Source of the DNA: an uncultured Oscillospiraceae bacterium
GTDB lineage: Bacteria; Bacillota; Clostridia; Oscillospirales; Acutalibacteraceae
Length of the DNA: 48,806 nucleotides
Reading direction: 5' to 3'
Assembly (NCBI GenBank): GCA_910588415.1
Contig: CAJUPK010000001.1
Span: forward strand, 1 to 48,806
Part shown: positions 41,597 to 48,806 of the stretch, in pieces
Layout of the letters: every line of letters begins with the position of its first letter
How positions within the stretch are numbered: position 1 is the first letter of the stretch
Position numbers and translations under genes: made by a program
Notes under the pieces: generated by a model
Database searches by the model: none
The model's input: the letters and a program-made list of their open reading frames with translations, nothing else
Told to the model about the DNA's origin: nothing

Positions 41597-42637
41597 ATGA
41601 AGAAAAAAGCGCTGTGCGTCTTTATTCTGCTGTTTTGGGCTGTGGGGGTCAGCACCTTTCTCTCCGGCAAGGTTCAGGAGGAGATGATCCCCCAGGTGAC
41701 AATTTTAGAGCCCTCCATAGAGGAGAGGGCGCTGCCCATGGACTGCCTGTTTTTGGACGAGACGGGAATGCACCTCTACAGTGTCTACGAGGGAACCGGC
41801 TGGGAGGCTGGGACCCGGGTGCGGGAGGAGGACCTGAGCGGCTGCGAGCTGGGGGAGAACGGGATCCTGGTTACTGGCTGGAATCCCTATGTGCAGTACG
41901 CCTCTAAGCCCCTGACGCCTGGGACGCTGGTGGAGGTGAAGAAGAGCGCGGACAAACAGCCGGACCACTGGCTGGCGGTGTTCCCGGAAGAGGCCCCGGT
42001 ACTGGACCAGCTGCCCGAAGGAGTGAGCGTGGCAGAGAGGAACAGCCATGTGGTGCTGCTCTCCTTGGAAGAGGCCCAGCAGCCCTATATGGATGGCCGG
42101 GCCAAAAGCATGATTCCCAGCTTGGAGGGGGCGTGGGTGTACAGCTTCCAGGAGATGGAGCAGTTTCTGGACTGCCTGGCCCCTCTGGGCCTGCTGGCAG
42201 CCCTGCTGACCGCCCCGGTGCTGCTGTGGGCCTGCTCCTGCTTTATGGCCCGGGAGGCTGGGAAGAACCGGGTGTTCCTGCTGGTCAACCTAGGCGTCGG
42301 CCTGGCGCTGACTGCCTGTGTGCCGCTGGTGCTGGGGGCCATTGACCTGCCCTCCTCCCTGCTGCCCAGAGAGCACATCACAGACCTCGGCTTCTTTGCC
42401 CAAGAGTACAGCCGCTTCTTCCAGGCCCTGACCAGCTTTGCGCCGCCAGCCTCTGCCACTGGCCCCCTGGCGCCCAATCTGCCCCAGTCTCCGGCAGGCC
42501 AGGCCATCATTCACTATAGAAATTCCCTGCTGATGCGGCCAGTGCTGTGGATGAGCCTGGGATTTGTGTTCCCCCTGCTGGTCATTCTAACAGAAAGGGG
42601 GATCATGATCTGGAGGAACAGGCCGAAAATCCAGTAA
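41597..42637 (+). CDS. Unknown membrane protein of the ABC importer operon
   Basis: 346 residues. One N-terminal helix (ALCVFILLFWAVGVSTF), an external part of about 170 residues, then three or so C-terminal helices (LGLLAALLTAPVLLWAC, VFLLVNLGVGLALTACVPLVLGAI, PVLWMSLGFVFPLLVILTE). The external part contains LPMDCLFLDETGMHLYSVYEGTG and a GTLVEVKKSADKQPDHW segment with a beta-rich look. I do not recognise the family. It has AGGAGGAAAG before the ATG and follows the MalG-type gene in 13 bases, so it is part of the import unit, perhaps a chaperone, regulator or accessory subunit. No terminator is evident after it; a repeat array begins 36 bases later. Confidence 0.7.
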   Translation: MKKKALCVFILLFWAVGVSTFLSGKVQEEMIPQVTILEPSIEERALPMDCLFLDETGMHLYSVYEGTGWEAGTRVREEDLSGCELGENGILVTGWNPYVQYASKPLTPGTLVEVKKSADKQPDHWLAVFPEEAPVLDQLPEGVSVAERNSHVVLLSLEEAQQPYMDGRAKSMIPSLEGAWVYSFQEMEQFLDCLAPLGLLAALLTAPVLLWACSCFMAREAGKNRVFLLVNLGVGLALTACVPLVLGAIDLPSSLLPREHITDLGFFAQEYSRFFQALTSFAPPASATGPLAPNLPQSPAGQAIIHYRNSLLMRPVLWMSLGFVFPLLVILTERGIMIWRNRPKIQ

Positions 42638-42672
42638 AGCCTTGCCTTTTCTCCGGCCTTATGGTACACTGT

Positions 42673-43170
42673 ACACGGCGCGGACCGGGATGTTTCATAT
42701 AGTTTATAAGGCCGTGTACAGGGAGTTTCCTCCCCTCGTGTGAAACACTCGGTTTTCGCTTTGCGAAAATGCGGAGAAAACTCCCCGGGCTTAGGGGTGA
42801 GAGGGACACGGCGCGGACCGGGATATTTAATTATAGCTTATAAGGCCGTGTACAGGGAGTTTCCACCCCTCGTGTGAAACGCTCGGTTTTCGCTTTGCGA
42901 AAATGCGGAGAAAACTCCTCGGGCATAGTGGTAAGAGGGACACGGCGCGGACCAGGATATTTAATTATAGCTTATAAGGCCGTGTACGGGGAGTTTCCTC
43001 CCCTCGTGGGAAACACTCAGTTTTCGCTTTGGGAAAATGCGGAGAAAACTCCCCGGGCTTAGGGGTGAGAGGGACACGGCGCGGACCGGGATGTTTCATA
43101 TAGCTTATAAGGCTGTGTACAGGGAGTTTCATTTTTCGCTTTGTAAGTGTGCAGAGAAAACTTCCCAGAC
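42673..43170 (+). repeat. Tandem array of about 134-base hairpin-forming units
   Basis: Units begin with ACACGGCGCGGACC at 42673, 42806, 42940 and 43074 (periods 133, 134, 134); the fourth is shortened. Each full unit has ACACGGC ... GCCGTGT as one hairpin, then GGGAGTTT ... AAACTCCC enclosing GTGT-GAA-ACAC and TTTTCGC-TTT-GCGAAAA. Some differences between units keep pairing through G-U, although a few break it. Unit lengths not divisible by three and shifting frames argue against coding. Confidence 0.85.
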
Positions 43171-43217
43171 AAGCATAGATAGCATGAATATAATTAAGGA
43201 AAAGGAGAGGATTGCCT

Positions 43218-43946
43218 ATGAATGGAACATATGACAACGAGAGCTTTTTCCAGCGCTACGCGGAAATGCCCCGCAGTAAGGACGGCCTGTCTGCCGCTGG
43301 GGAATGGCAGCAGCTGAAGGCGCTGTTCCCCCCGGTGAAGGGTCTGCGGGTGCTGGACCTGGGCTGCGGCTATGGCTGGCACTGCGGATTCGCCGCCCAG
43401 CAGGGGGCAGCCCAGGTGTTGGGGCTGGATATCAGCGGGAAGATGCTGGCAGAGGCCCAGCGGCGCAACGGGTGCCCGTCCATAACCTACCGCCTGTGCG
43501 GTATCTGTGAATATGAGTACCCAGAGGAGGCCTGGGACCTGGTGGTCTCCAACCTGGCCCTGCACTATATAGAGGACTTGGACCAGGTGTTTGCTCAGGT
43601 ATGGCAGACGCTGGCCCCAGGAGGCCGCTTTCTGTTTAACATCGAGCACCCGGTGTTTACCGCCGGAGTGGGGCAGGACTGGGTCTATTCGCCGGATGGG
43701 CGCCCCCTCTACTGGCCGGTTGACGGGTATTTCTCCCCGGGCGAGAGGTGTACAAGCTTCCTGGGGTGCCAGGTGGTCAAGCAGCACCACACCTTGACGC
43801 AGATTTTGATGGGACTGCTTAACACAGGTTTCATCCTGGAGGCAGTGGAGGAGGCCCAGCCTCCCCAGGAGATGCTGGACCAGCCGGGCATGGCGGACGA
43901 ACTGCGCCGCCCTATGATGCTGCTGGTCAAAGCCGTGAAAAAGTAG
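43218..43946 (+). CDS. Class I SAM-dependent methyltransferase
   Basis: 242 residues of the Rossmann-like methyltransferase fold. Motif I, VLDLGCGYGWHCGFAAQQGA, at about residues 45-64 binds S-adenosylmethionine. Motif II is VLGLDISGKMLAEAQ. Then WDLVVSNLALHYIEDL (motif IV) and LAPGGRFLFNIEHPVF, typical of small-molecule methyltransferases of the UbiE/biotin-synthesis-like type. The substrate cannot be named. AAAGGAGAGG (about 43202-43211) fits ATG 43218. It directly follows the tandem repeat array; there is no other gene in its unit before the tRNA, which has its own promoter. Confidence 0.85.
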   Translation: MNGTYDNESFFQRYAEMPRSKDGLSAAGEWQQLKALFPPVKGLRVLDLGCGYGWHCGFAAQQGAAQVLGLDISGKMLAEAQRRNGCPSITYRLCGICEYEYPEEAWDLVVSNLALHYIEDLDQVFAQVWQTLAPGGRFLFNIEHPVFTAGVGQDWVYSPDGRPLYWPVDGYFSPGERCTSFLGCQVVKQHHTLTQILMGLLNTGFILEAVEEAQPPQEMLDQPGMADELRRPMMLLVKAVKK

Positions 43947-44134
43947 AAAGGGCTTCGGCCATTGCCGGGGAAAGCGGCGTGAGACGCGAAGGAATAGCGC
44001 GGGCCTTTAGCTGTCCCAACCTCTGCCTGGCCTCTCGTCCGCCCAAGCCGCAGGGGCGAAAGAGCCCGCTTGGGGGCGGGAAATAGGGGAAATCCAGTTT
44101 TTTTGCAGAAAAAAGAAATTTTTTAAAAAAGCTA

Positions 44135-44163
44135 TTGACAAAGAGGCTATAGGGTGCTATAAT
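44135..44163 (+). promoter_or_regulatory. Promoter of tRNA-Leu
   Basis: TTGACA (44135-44140), 17 bases, TATAAT (44158-44163) with an extended TG two bases before the -10. The 43947-44134 stretch upstream holds a GC hairpin (CCGCC..CAAGC with GCTTGGGGGCGG, bulged) and no gene. Confidence 0.85.
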
Positions 44164-44204
44164 AAATGAGCGTTGAGGCGGTAAGCCTTCGCAAAGAATG
44201 GTGC

Positions 44205-44291
44205 GCAGGTATGGCGGAATTGGCAGACGCGTATGGTTCAGGTCCATATGAGGGCAACCTCTTGCAGGTTCAACTCCTGTTACCTGCACCA
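44205..44291 (+). tRNA. tRNA-Leu (anticodon CAG)
   Basis: 87 bases with encoded CCA. Acceptor GCAGGTA pairs with TACCTGC, then discriminator A and CCA. The anticodon arm is TATGG, loop TTCAGGT, CCATA, giving anticodon CAG for codon CUG. The long variable arm (GAGG, GCAA, CCTC) fits a type II leucine tRNA, and the T arm is GCAGG TTCAACT CCTGT. Confidence 0.95.
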
Positions 44292-44292
44292 G

Positions 44293-44333
44293 AAACTCAC
44301 TGTGATGGAAAATTCACAGTGAGTTTTCTTTTT
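44293..44333 (+). terminator. Terminator of tRNA-Leu
   Basis: AAACTCACTGTGA (44293-44305) pairs with TCACAGTGAGTTT (44314-44326), then a T-rich run. Confidence 0.9.
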
Positions 44334-44430
44334 GTCTCCAGTCTGCATACAAGACCCGCTTATGGCAGGACAGATTTTCCCATACATGGCAGGTAAACAC
44401 AGCCTGCCATGCTATATATTGCATTTATGG

Positions 44431-44459
44431 TTGAAAAACTCCTGTAAATATGCTATAAT
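44431..44459 (+). promoter_or_regulatory. Promoter of the mreB-like gene
   Basis: TTGAAA (44431-44436), 17 bases, TATAAT (44454-44459) with extended TGC. Gives a leader of about 260 bases. Confidence 0.75.
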
Positions 44460-44465
44460 GTCCGC

Positions 44466-44726
44466 AGGACATTCTGTAGAGCCAGACTGGCTCAACGATT
44501 TCCCAAGACGCAAAGCGATTTGCGGTCTTGTTATATTGTATATGAATATACATGACGCAACCTAAAAGTAGGATAGAACCAACCGGTCTGTGGGGGAGGG
44601 GCTGCCCCCTGCCAGGCAAAGCCAACGGTCCATTTGGCCGTGTGCTGCTTGGGGGCAGCCGCCATAGAGTGAATATAAGTATCCTGCGGATGCTGCCGCA
44701 GGGCGTAAGGGTAGAGGGTATTTGGA
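44466..44726 (+). promoter_or_regulatory. Structured leader of the mreB-like gene
   Basis: Four hairpins: GAGCCA/TGGCTC (44479-44493); CAAGAC.GCAAA with TTTGC.GGTCTTG (44504-44530); a perfect 10-bp stem GGCTGCCCCC (44600-44609) with 44651-44660; and CCTGCGG (44683-44689) with CCGCAGG (44696-44702) just before the GTAGAGGG ribosome site. No known riboswitch consensus is recognised. Confidence 0.5.
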
Positions 44727-45749
44727 ATGGGGAATGACATCGCGATCGACCTGGGGACCGCTAGGTTCAAGATCTATCAGGACGGCAAGGGCATTGTGCT
44801 CAATGAGCCGTCGATTATTGCTGTTGACAACATGACCGACGAGATCGTGGCCATTGGCAGCGAGGCTTACGGAATGTTGGGCCGCACTTCGGACCGGGTG
44901 ACAGTGGCCAAACCTCTGTGCAACGGGGTGATCTCCGACCTGTCCCTGGCAGAGCATCTCATTGCCTACTACTTGCGGCAGGTGGGGCGCAGCCGGCTGT
45001 TCACCCCCCGGGTGGTGGTCAGTATTCCCTGCGGCGTCACCGAGGTGGAAAAGCGGGCGGTAGTGGACGCTATCGGCGCGGCCGGGGTGCGGAAGGTCTG
45101 CCTGATTGAAGAGCCGGTGGCCGCGGCCATTGGCGCGGGGGTGGATATCGCCGCGCCCCACGGCTGCATGATCGTGGACGTGGGGGAGGGCACCACCGAC
45201 ATGGCGGTGATCTCCCTAAACGGCATTGCCATTGCCAACTCCACCCACATTGCTGGGGGCGATTTCAACGAGGCCATCATCAAGTATGTGCGCCGGAAGT
45301 TCAGCCTGGTGATTGGCGACCGCATGGCGGAGGCGGCCAAAATGGCCATTGGCTGTGCCTATCCCCGGCGGCAGCTGAGTACCTATGTGCTGAAGGGGCT
45401 GGACGCTGTCAGCGGGCTGCCCACCACCACAGTGATGACCTCGGACGATATGATCGAGGCGCTGATTGAACCAGCCATTGCTATTGTGCGCACTGTGCAG
45501 GCCACGCTGGAGCTGACCCCGCCGGAGCTGCTGGCGGATATTTTTACAGACGGCATCTATCTCACAGGGGGATCGGCCAACCTGTATGGGCTGTCCATTC
45601 TGCTCTCCAAAAAGACAAAGATCCCGGTGGTGACCTTTGACAGCCCGGAAAACTGCGTGGTGACCGGGGCCGGGCGGGCTATCAAATACATAGATAAGCT
45701 GGACCGGGCCGAACATGGGCGCATCAACCCGCTGATGGCCTACACCTAA
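44727..45749 (+). CDS. MreB/Mbl-like cell-shape protein
   Basis: 340 residues of the actin fold. Phosphate 1 loop IAIDLGTARFKIY, connect 1 (VVVSIPCGVTEVEKRAVVDAI), the GCMIVDVGEGTTDMAVISL phosphate 2 block, HIAGGDFNEAI, and DGIYLTGGSANLYGLSILLS (adenosine motif) are all visible. MreB-type proteins polymerise under the membrane and guide cell-wall synthesis. The start is preceded by GTAGAGGG. It is not next to mreC, mreD or ponA, so it may be an Mbl/MreBH-like paralogue rather than the main MreB. Some residues usual in MreB (DLGTANT) are changed to DLGTARF. Confidence 0.85.
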   Translation: MGNDIAIDLGTARFKIYQDGKGIVLNEPSIIAVDNMTDEIVAIGSEAYGMLGRTSDRVTVAKPLCNGVISDLSLAEHLIAYYLRQVGRSRLFTPRVVVSIPCGVTEVEKRAVVDAIGAAGVRKVCLIEEPVAAAIGAGVDIAAPHGCMIVDVGEGTTDMAVISLNGIAIANSTHIAGGDFNEAIIKYVRRKFSLVIGDRMAEAAKMAIGCAYPRRQLSTYVLKGLDAVSGLPTTTVMTSDDMIEALIEPAIAIVRTVQATLELTPPELLADIFTDGIYLTGGSANLYGLSILLSKKTKIPVVTFDSPENCVVTGAGRAIKYIDKLDRAEHGRINPLMAYT

Positions 45750-46068
45750 GGAGGTAAAAACAGAGGCGCAGTGAGTTTTGACTGGACGTCCCAGTAAGGG
45801 GGAGGAGAGCTGCTGGAGGCACTCTGCCAACTCCCGCGGTGGGGGAGCGGCACAGAGAGTGGCTGCCTCCGCTGTGCTGCGGGAAACCGGGCAAAGGTCA
45901 GCGCTCTTGTGTTCTGTCACAAAGCTTTAGGGCTTCAAAGGCGGACTGCGCCCCAGGGATATCCGGGCGTATAAATTAAGGAATTTGTAAGCTTCCGCTT
46001 CAGGGGAATGTAAGCCTTCTGCTATATGCTGAGTAAGCGAATTTACCTAGAATGAAAGGAACGTGTTT
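45750..46068 (+). other. Intergenic region with a long folded segment
   Basis: No gene seen in these 319 bases. The 45815-45870 segment folds as GGAGGCA with TGCCTCC (45815-45821, 45864-45870), CTCTG with CAGAG (45822-45826, 45853-45857), and CTCCC with GGGAG (45831-45835, 45843-45847), nested in order with bulges. ACTGG/CCAGT (45781-45794) lies upstream. It could be the 3' structure of the mreB-like mRNA or a small RNA; no T-run follows. Confidence 0.45.
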
Positions 46069-47109
46069 ATGGATCGGCAGCCAGTCAAAAAGAAGTTCCC
46101 CTGGGCCCTGCTTTACATTGCCGCTACCATCGTGGCAGTGGTCCTGTTTGGCATATTTAACCGGGAGTTTGGCAATGTGTTCTATACCATCACCCACTTG
46201 ACCCCTGGGTTTCTCACGGCCTCCGTGCTGGTTACGGTGGTGTTTTTCTTTTTTGAGGGCGGCATTATCCGCTTGCTGATGGGCAGCCAGAACATTCCCA
46301 TGTCCCTGGGGGCCAGCATGAAGATTGGCCTGATCGGCATTTACTATTCCTACATCACCCCCAGCTCTACAGGAGGCCAACCCATGCAGGCGGCCTATCT
46401 GCGCCGGGACAAAATCCCAGTGGGGCTCTCCACCGCGGTGCTGATCATGAAATTTTTCTGCTATCAATGCGCTTTTGTGGCCTGCTCTCTGGTGTTTTTC
46501 TGCCTGATGTACGGGAAAATTTCCCGGGAAAATCCCACCATCCTTCCGTTTATCGTGGTGGGGCTGCTTGTCAACGGGCTCTCCATTCTGTTTTTTGGGT
46601 CCATGTTCTGCCGTCCTGTGCTGGGCGTCTTGTGCCGCTTTGCCAAATGGCTGGCGGGTAAATTCAAAAAGCTCTCCGCCCGGCTCAACGCCATGGAGAC
46701 CATCGACCGGTTCGAGGCGGACTTTGACAGCTATACAGATGATTTTAAGGAGAAAAAGAAGGCGGTGGTTCAGGGTATTCTGCTGTCAGTCCCCCAGTTT
46801 ATTCTGCAGATGAGCGTGCTTTACTTCATCTTCCGCTCTTTTGGCTACCGTCAGCCAGGTTATATAGAGATTGTGGCGGTGCAAAGCCTGCTGCAGGCTT
46901 CGGTGTCCTTCATGCCTATGCCTGGCGCTTCCGGCGCCCAAGAGATCGGCTTTTCCAGCTTTTTCAGGCCATACTTTGTAAACAATGACCTGTATGCCGC
47001 GGTGATGGTCTGGCGCTTCTTTACATACTACTTAGTGGTGATTGCCGGAGCCCTGCTGGTGGTGGCAGACCAGTTCCTGTACGAGCACCGGAGAAAAAAG
47101 CAGGCGTAA
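46069..47109 (+). CDS. Flippase-like membrane protein (LPG synthase TM / COG0392)
   Basis: 346 residues, about seven to eight helices. Family motifs: IGLIGIYYSYITPSSTGGQPMQAAYLRRDKIPVGLSTAVLIMKF, a TPxxxGG block characteristic of this family, and SFMPMPGASGAQEIGFSSFF near the C-terminus. It corresponds to the membrane half of MprF-like proteins that flip lysyl-phosphatidylglycerol or other lipids, without the synthase domain. Substrate unknown. AAAGGAAC precedes ATG 46069; GTG 46063 is also in frame. A single-gene unit with a terminator. Confidence 0.85.
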   Translation: MDRQPVKKKFPWALLYIAATIVAVVLFGIFNREFGNVFYTITHLTPGFLTASVLVTVVFFFFEGGIIRLLMGSQNIPMSLGASMKIGLIGIYYSYITPSSTGGQPMQAAYLRRDKIPVGLSTAVLIMKFFCYQCAFVACSLVFFCLMYGKISRENPTILPFIVVGLLVNGLSILFFGSMFCRPVLGVLCRFAKWLAGKFKKLSARLNAMETIDRFEADFDSYTDDFKEKKKAVVQGILLSVPQFILQMSVLYFIFRSFGYRQPGYIEIVAVQSLLQASVSFMPMPGASGAQEIGFSSFFRPYFVNNDLYAAVMVWRFFTYYLVVIAGALLVVADQFLYEHRRKKQA

Positions 47110-47155
47110 GCGGGAAGTTGGCTGTGAGATGGGTCCATATAGAAAAGTTCAGAAA

Positions 47156-47196
47156 TGAAAAAGTCCCCCCTCCTTGTTGGGAGAGGGGACTTTTTG
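47156..47196 (+). terminator. Bidirectional terminator between flippase and udg genes
   Basis: AAAAGTCCCC.CTCC pairs with GGAG.GGGACTTTT around TTGTTG, with T- and A-runs on either side, serving both convergent genes. Confidence 0.9.
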
Positions 47197-47202
47197 TCCG
47201 GT

Positions 47203-47778
47203 TTATTTGGCAATATCGCAGCCCAGTTCGTCAATCTTTTCCCGCAGCTTCAAAAAGTCTTCAAAGGCGGCGGGCTTCTGGGAGGGATTGCGAAGCAGGG
47301 CGGCTGGGTGCAGGGTGGCCATCATGAAGGTGCCGTTTTTCTCCAGAAAGACTCCGTGCTCCTTGGTGATTTTAATATCTGGCTTCATCATCCGCATGGC
47401 GGCCACCCGGCCCAAACAGACCACAATCTTGGGCCGCAGCAGGGCAAACTGGTTGCGCAGCCAGCCAATGCAGGCCTCTTGCTCGGCAGGGAGGGGGTCC
47501 CGGTTCTTAGGAGGACGGCACTTGACGATATTGGCAATATAGATGTTGCTGTGCCGGTCCAGGTCAACGGCGGCCAGGTATTTGTCCAGCAGTTGTCCAC
47601 CCTTGCCCACAAAGGGCTCGCCCTGCAGGTCCTCGTTTTCGCCGGGTCCCTCGCCCACAAACATCACCTGTGCCTGGGGGTTCCCCACGCCAAAAACCAC
47701 ATGGTGGCGGTCCTGGCACAGGCCGCATTGGGTGCAGGAAAGACAGGCCCTTTGCAGGTCCTCCCAGTTGTTGAACAT
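47203..47778 (-). CDS. Uracil-DNA glycosylase, family 4 (iron-sulfur)
   Basis: 191 residues. The four Cys for a 4Fe-4S cluster fit C15 and C18 (with extra Cys at 12 and 21) plus KCRPPKNRDPLPAEQEAC. Motif GEGPGENEDLQGEPFVGKGGQLLD at about residues 43-66 binds DNA and uracil and is diagnostic of family 4, as is HPAALLRNP near the C-terminus. It removes uracil from DNA before base excision repair. It lies 36 bases after the glycogen phosphorylase gene on the same strand and is probably read through from it. Confidence 0.93.
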   Translation of the reverse strand: MFNNWEDLQRACLSCTQCGLCQDRHHVVFGVGNPQAQVMFVGEGPGENEDLQGEPFVGKGGQLLDKYLAAVDLDRHSNIYIANIVKCRPPKNRDPLPAEQEACIGWLRNQFALLRPKIVVCLGRVAAMRMMKPDIKITKEHGVFLEKNGTFMMATLHPAALLRNPSQKPAAFEDFLKLREKIDELGCDIAK

Positions 47779-47814
47779 ACCATCAGCTCCCTGGTTTCAA
47801 GATTGGCAGGCGAA

Positions 47815-48806
47815 TCAGCGCAGGTGCCAGACGTCCTGCTCGTACTGGGCAATGGCTCGGTCAGAGGAGAAGAACCCGGCTTTGGCGATATTCACCAGCA
47901 TTTTCTTTGCCCAGGCCTGGCGGTCCTCGTACTGGCCCAGCAGCCGCTCTTTGGCCTCAATATACTCTTTCACATCCAGAAGGGCCATAAACCAGTCCTT
48001 GCGGCTCATGTCCTTGTAGAGCCGCCCCAGGTTTTCCGGGTCGCCCAGCCGCATCAAAGTGGGGCTGATGATAAAGTCCAGCAGTTCTTCAATCTCCGGG
48101 TCCTCTGGGTAGTAGGCGGCGGGACGGTAACGGCCCTCGCCCTCTTTGTACAGGCGGATGACTTCATCGCTGGACTTGCCGAAGATGCAGATGTTCTCAT
48201 CCCCCACCAGCTCATGAATCTCCACATTGGCCCCGTCCTCGGTGCCCAAAGTCACCGCGCCGTTCAGCATAAACTTCATGTTGCCTGTGCCGCTGGCTTC
48301 TTTAGAGGCCAGGGAGATCTGCTCGGAGATGTCGCAGGCAGGGATCAGCTTCTCCGCCCAGGTCACATTATAGTTCTCCACCATGCGTACCTCCAGCCAG
48401 GGGCTTACCTCCGGGTCTTTGGCAATCAGGTCGGAGAGGCAGAGGATCAAGTGGATGATATCCTTGGCAATAATATAGGCAGGCGCGGCTTTGGCCCCAA
48501 ACAGCAGGGTCAGCTTCCGCACAGGCTTGTGCCCGGCCTTGATCTGCTTGTATTTCCAGATGATATACAGGGCGTTCATCTGCTGGCGTTTGTACTCATG
48601 CAGCCGCTTCACCTGGATATCAAAGATGGAATCCGGGTCCAGGCCTGTGCCGGATTTCTCCTTCATATATTCGCAGAGCTGGGCCTTCTTCTCCGCCTTG
48701 ATGGCCAGCAGCCGGTCCAGGGTTTGGGGGTCATCCTGGAAAGCCAGCAGCTTTTCCAGCTCATCGGCGTTGTGCTTCCAGCCATCGCCGATCTTCTCTG
48801 TGATAA
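47815..48806 (-). CDS. glgP: Glycogen/starch phosphorylase, C-terminal part (partial)
   Basis: The frame is open to the window edge, giving about 330 C-terminal residues; the N-terminal part is outside. It catalyses phosphorolysis of alpha-1,4-glucan to glucose-1-phosphate. Recognisable blocks: FDIQVKRLHEYKRQQMNALYII, LFGAKAAPAYIIAKDIIHLI, VRMVENYNVTWAEKLIPACDISEQISLASKEASGTGNMKFMLNGAVTLGTEDGANVEI. The Lys in GTGNMKF is the pyridoxal-phosphate Lys of the family. The C-terminus is ordinary. An internal ATG at 48666 is not the real start. Confidence 0.95.
   Translation of the reverse strand, partial: ITEKIGDGWKHNADELEKLLAFQDDPQTLDRLLAIKAEKKAQLCEYMKEKSGTGLDPDSIFDIQVKRLHEYKRQQMNALYIIWKYKQIKAGHKPVRKLTLLFGAKAAPAYIIAKDIIHLILCLSDLIAKDPEVSPWLEVRMVENYNVTWAEKLIPACDISEQISLASKEASGTGNMKFMLNGAVTLGTEDGANVEIHELVGDENICIFGKSSDEVIRLYKEGEGRYRPAAYYPEDPEIEELLDFIISPTLMRLGDPENLGRLYKDMSRKDWFMALLDVKEYIEAKERLLGQYEDRQAWAKKMLVNIAKAGFFSSDRAIAQYEQDVWHLR

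Noticed and set aside
42673..43170. Array considered as CRISPR or as a repeat-protein gene
   Set aside because: Units are about 134 bp head to tail with no unique spacers of CRISPR size, and the period of 133/134 shifts the reading frame each time.
44466..44726. GCAAAGC phrases in the mreB-like leader as a cyclic-di-GMP riboswitch or T-box
   Set aside because: The paired consensus segments of those classes (for example CAGGGCAAACC or the T-box sequence) are absent.
45216..45920. 234-codon minus frame opposite the mreB-like gene and its 3' gap
   Set aside because: Shadow frame with no domain; most of it is antisense to the actin-fold gene.

Overview
The window reads as chromosome of a GC-rich, low-oxygen-adapted Firmicute, most likely a Clostridia gut commensal of the Oscillospiraceae/Ruminococcaceae type. 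The support is indirect. Promoters are canonical sigma-A (TTGACA, 17 bp, TATAAT) and ribosome binding sites are AGGAGG-like. Oxygen defence relies on a flavodiiron protein, a reverse rubrerythrin and a rubredoxin under a PerR-like regulator. There is an NhaC antiporter, an orphan FliB-type methylase, a lipoprotein serpin, and a sugar-type ABC importer without its own ATPase. No phage, plasmid, rRNA, CRISPR or transposase gene is visible.

Layout. 1-2430: the end of the F-type ATP synthase operon (atpG end, atpD, atpC), with an unusual structured gap before atpD. 2479-5820: a permease relic, then an ADP-ribosylglycohydrolase-type protein and a ribokinase. 5975-9442 (minus): two GNAT acetyltransferases and a three-gene ABC-2 exporter. 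9770-11340: nhaC. 11444-16968 (minus): a MATE pump and a heterodimeric ABC exporter with a long leader. 17025-19677 (minus): serpin, zinc-ribbon membrane protein, HD phosphohydrolase. 19998-21856 (minus): a four-domain flavodiiron protein. 22186-26370: hybrid histidine kinase, pyridoxamine kinase, HELMH protein. 26510-29112: an oxidoreductase / Cys-rich protein / sugar epimerase operon. 29132-30634: a second MATE gene behind a riboswitch-like leader. 30720-32763: PerR, GNAT, reverse rubrerythrin, a 73-residue protein, rubredoxin. 32790-36213 (minus): SLH/Big2 surface protein and FliB. 36654-42637: two substrate-binding lipoproteins, two permeases and an unknown membrane protein. 42673-43170: a tandem array of hairpin-forming repeats of about 134 bp, then a methyltransferase and tRNA-Leu(CAG). 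44431-47109: an MreB-like gene with a structured leader and a flippase-like membrane protein. 47203-48806 (minus): family 4 uracil-DNA glycosylase and the end of glycogen phosphorylase.

Most genes are ordinary housekeeping, transport and stress functions. The less explained content is non-coding: the tandem hairpin array, two families of dispersed palindromic elements (one with perfect 16-bp terminal inverted repeats), and structured leaders before atpD, the heterodimeric ABC exporter, the second MATE gene and the mreB-like gene. The protein-level oddities are a pseudo-receiver in the kinase, a rubredoxin with a C-P-C-G knuckle, a serpin with an inhibitory-type hinge, and an importer with two binding proteins and an unfamiliar membrane partner.
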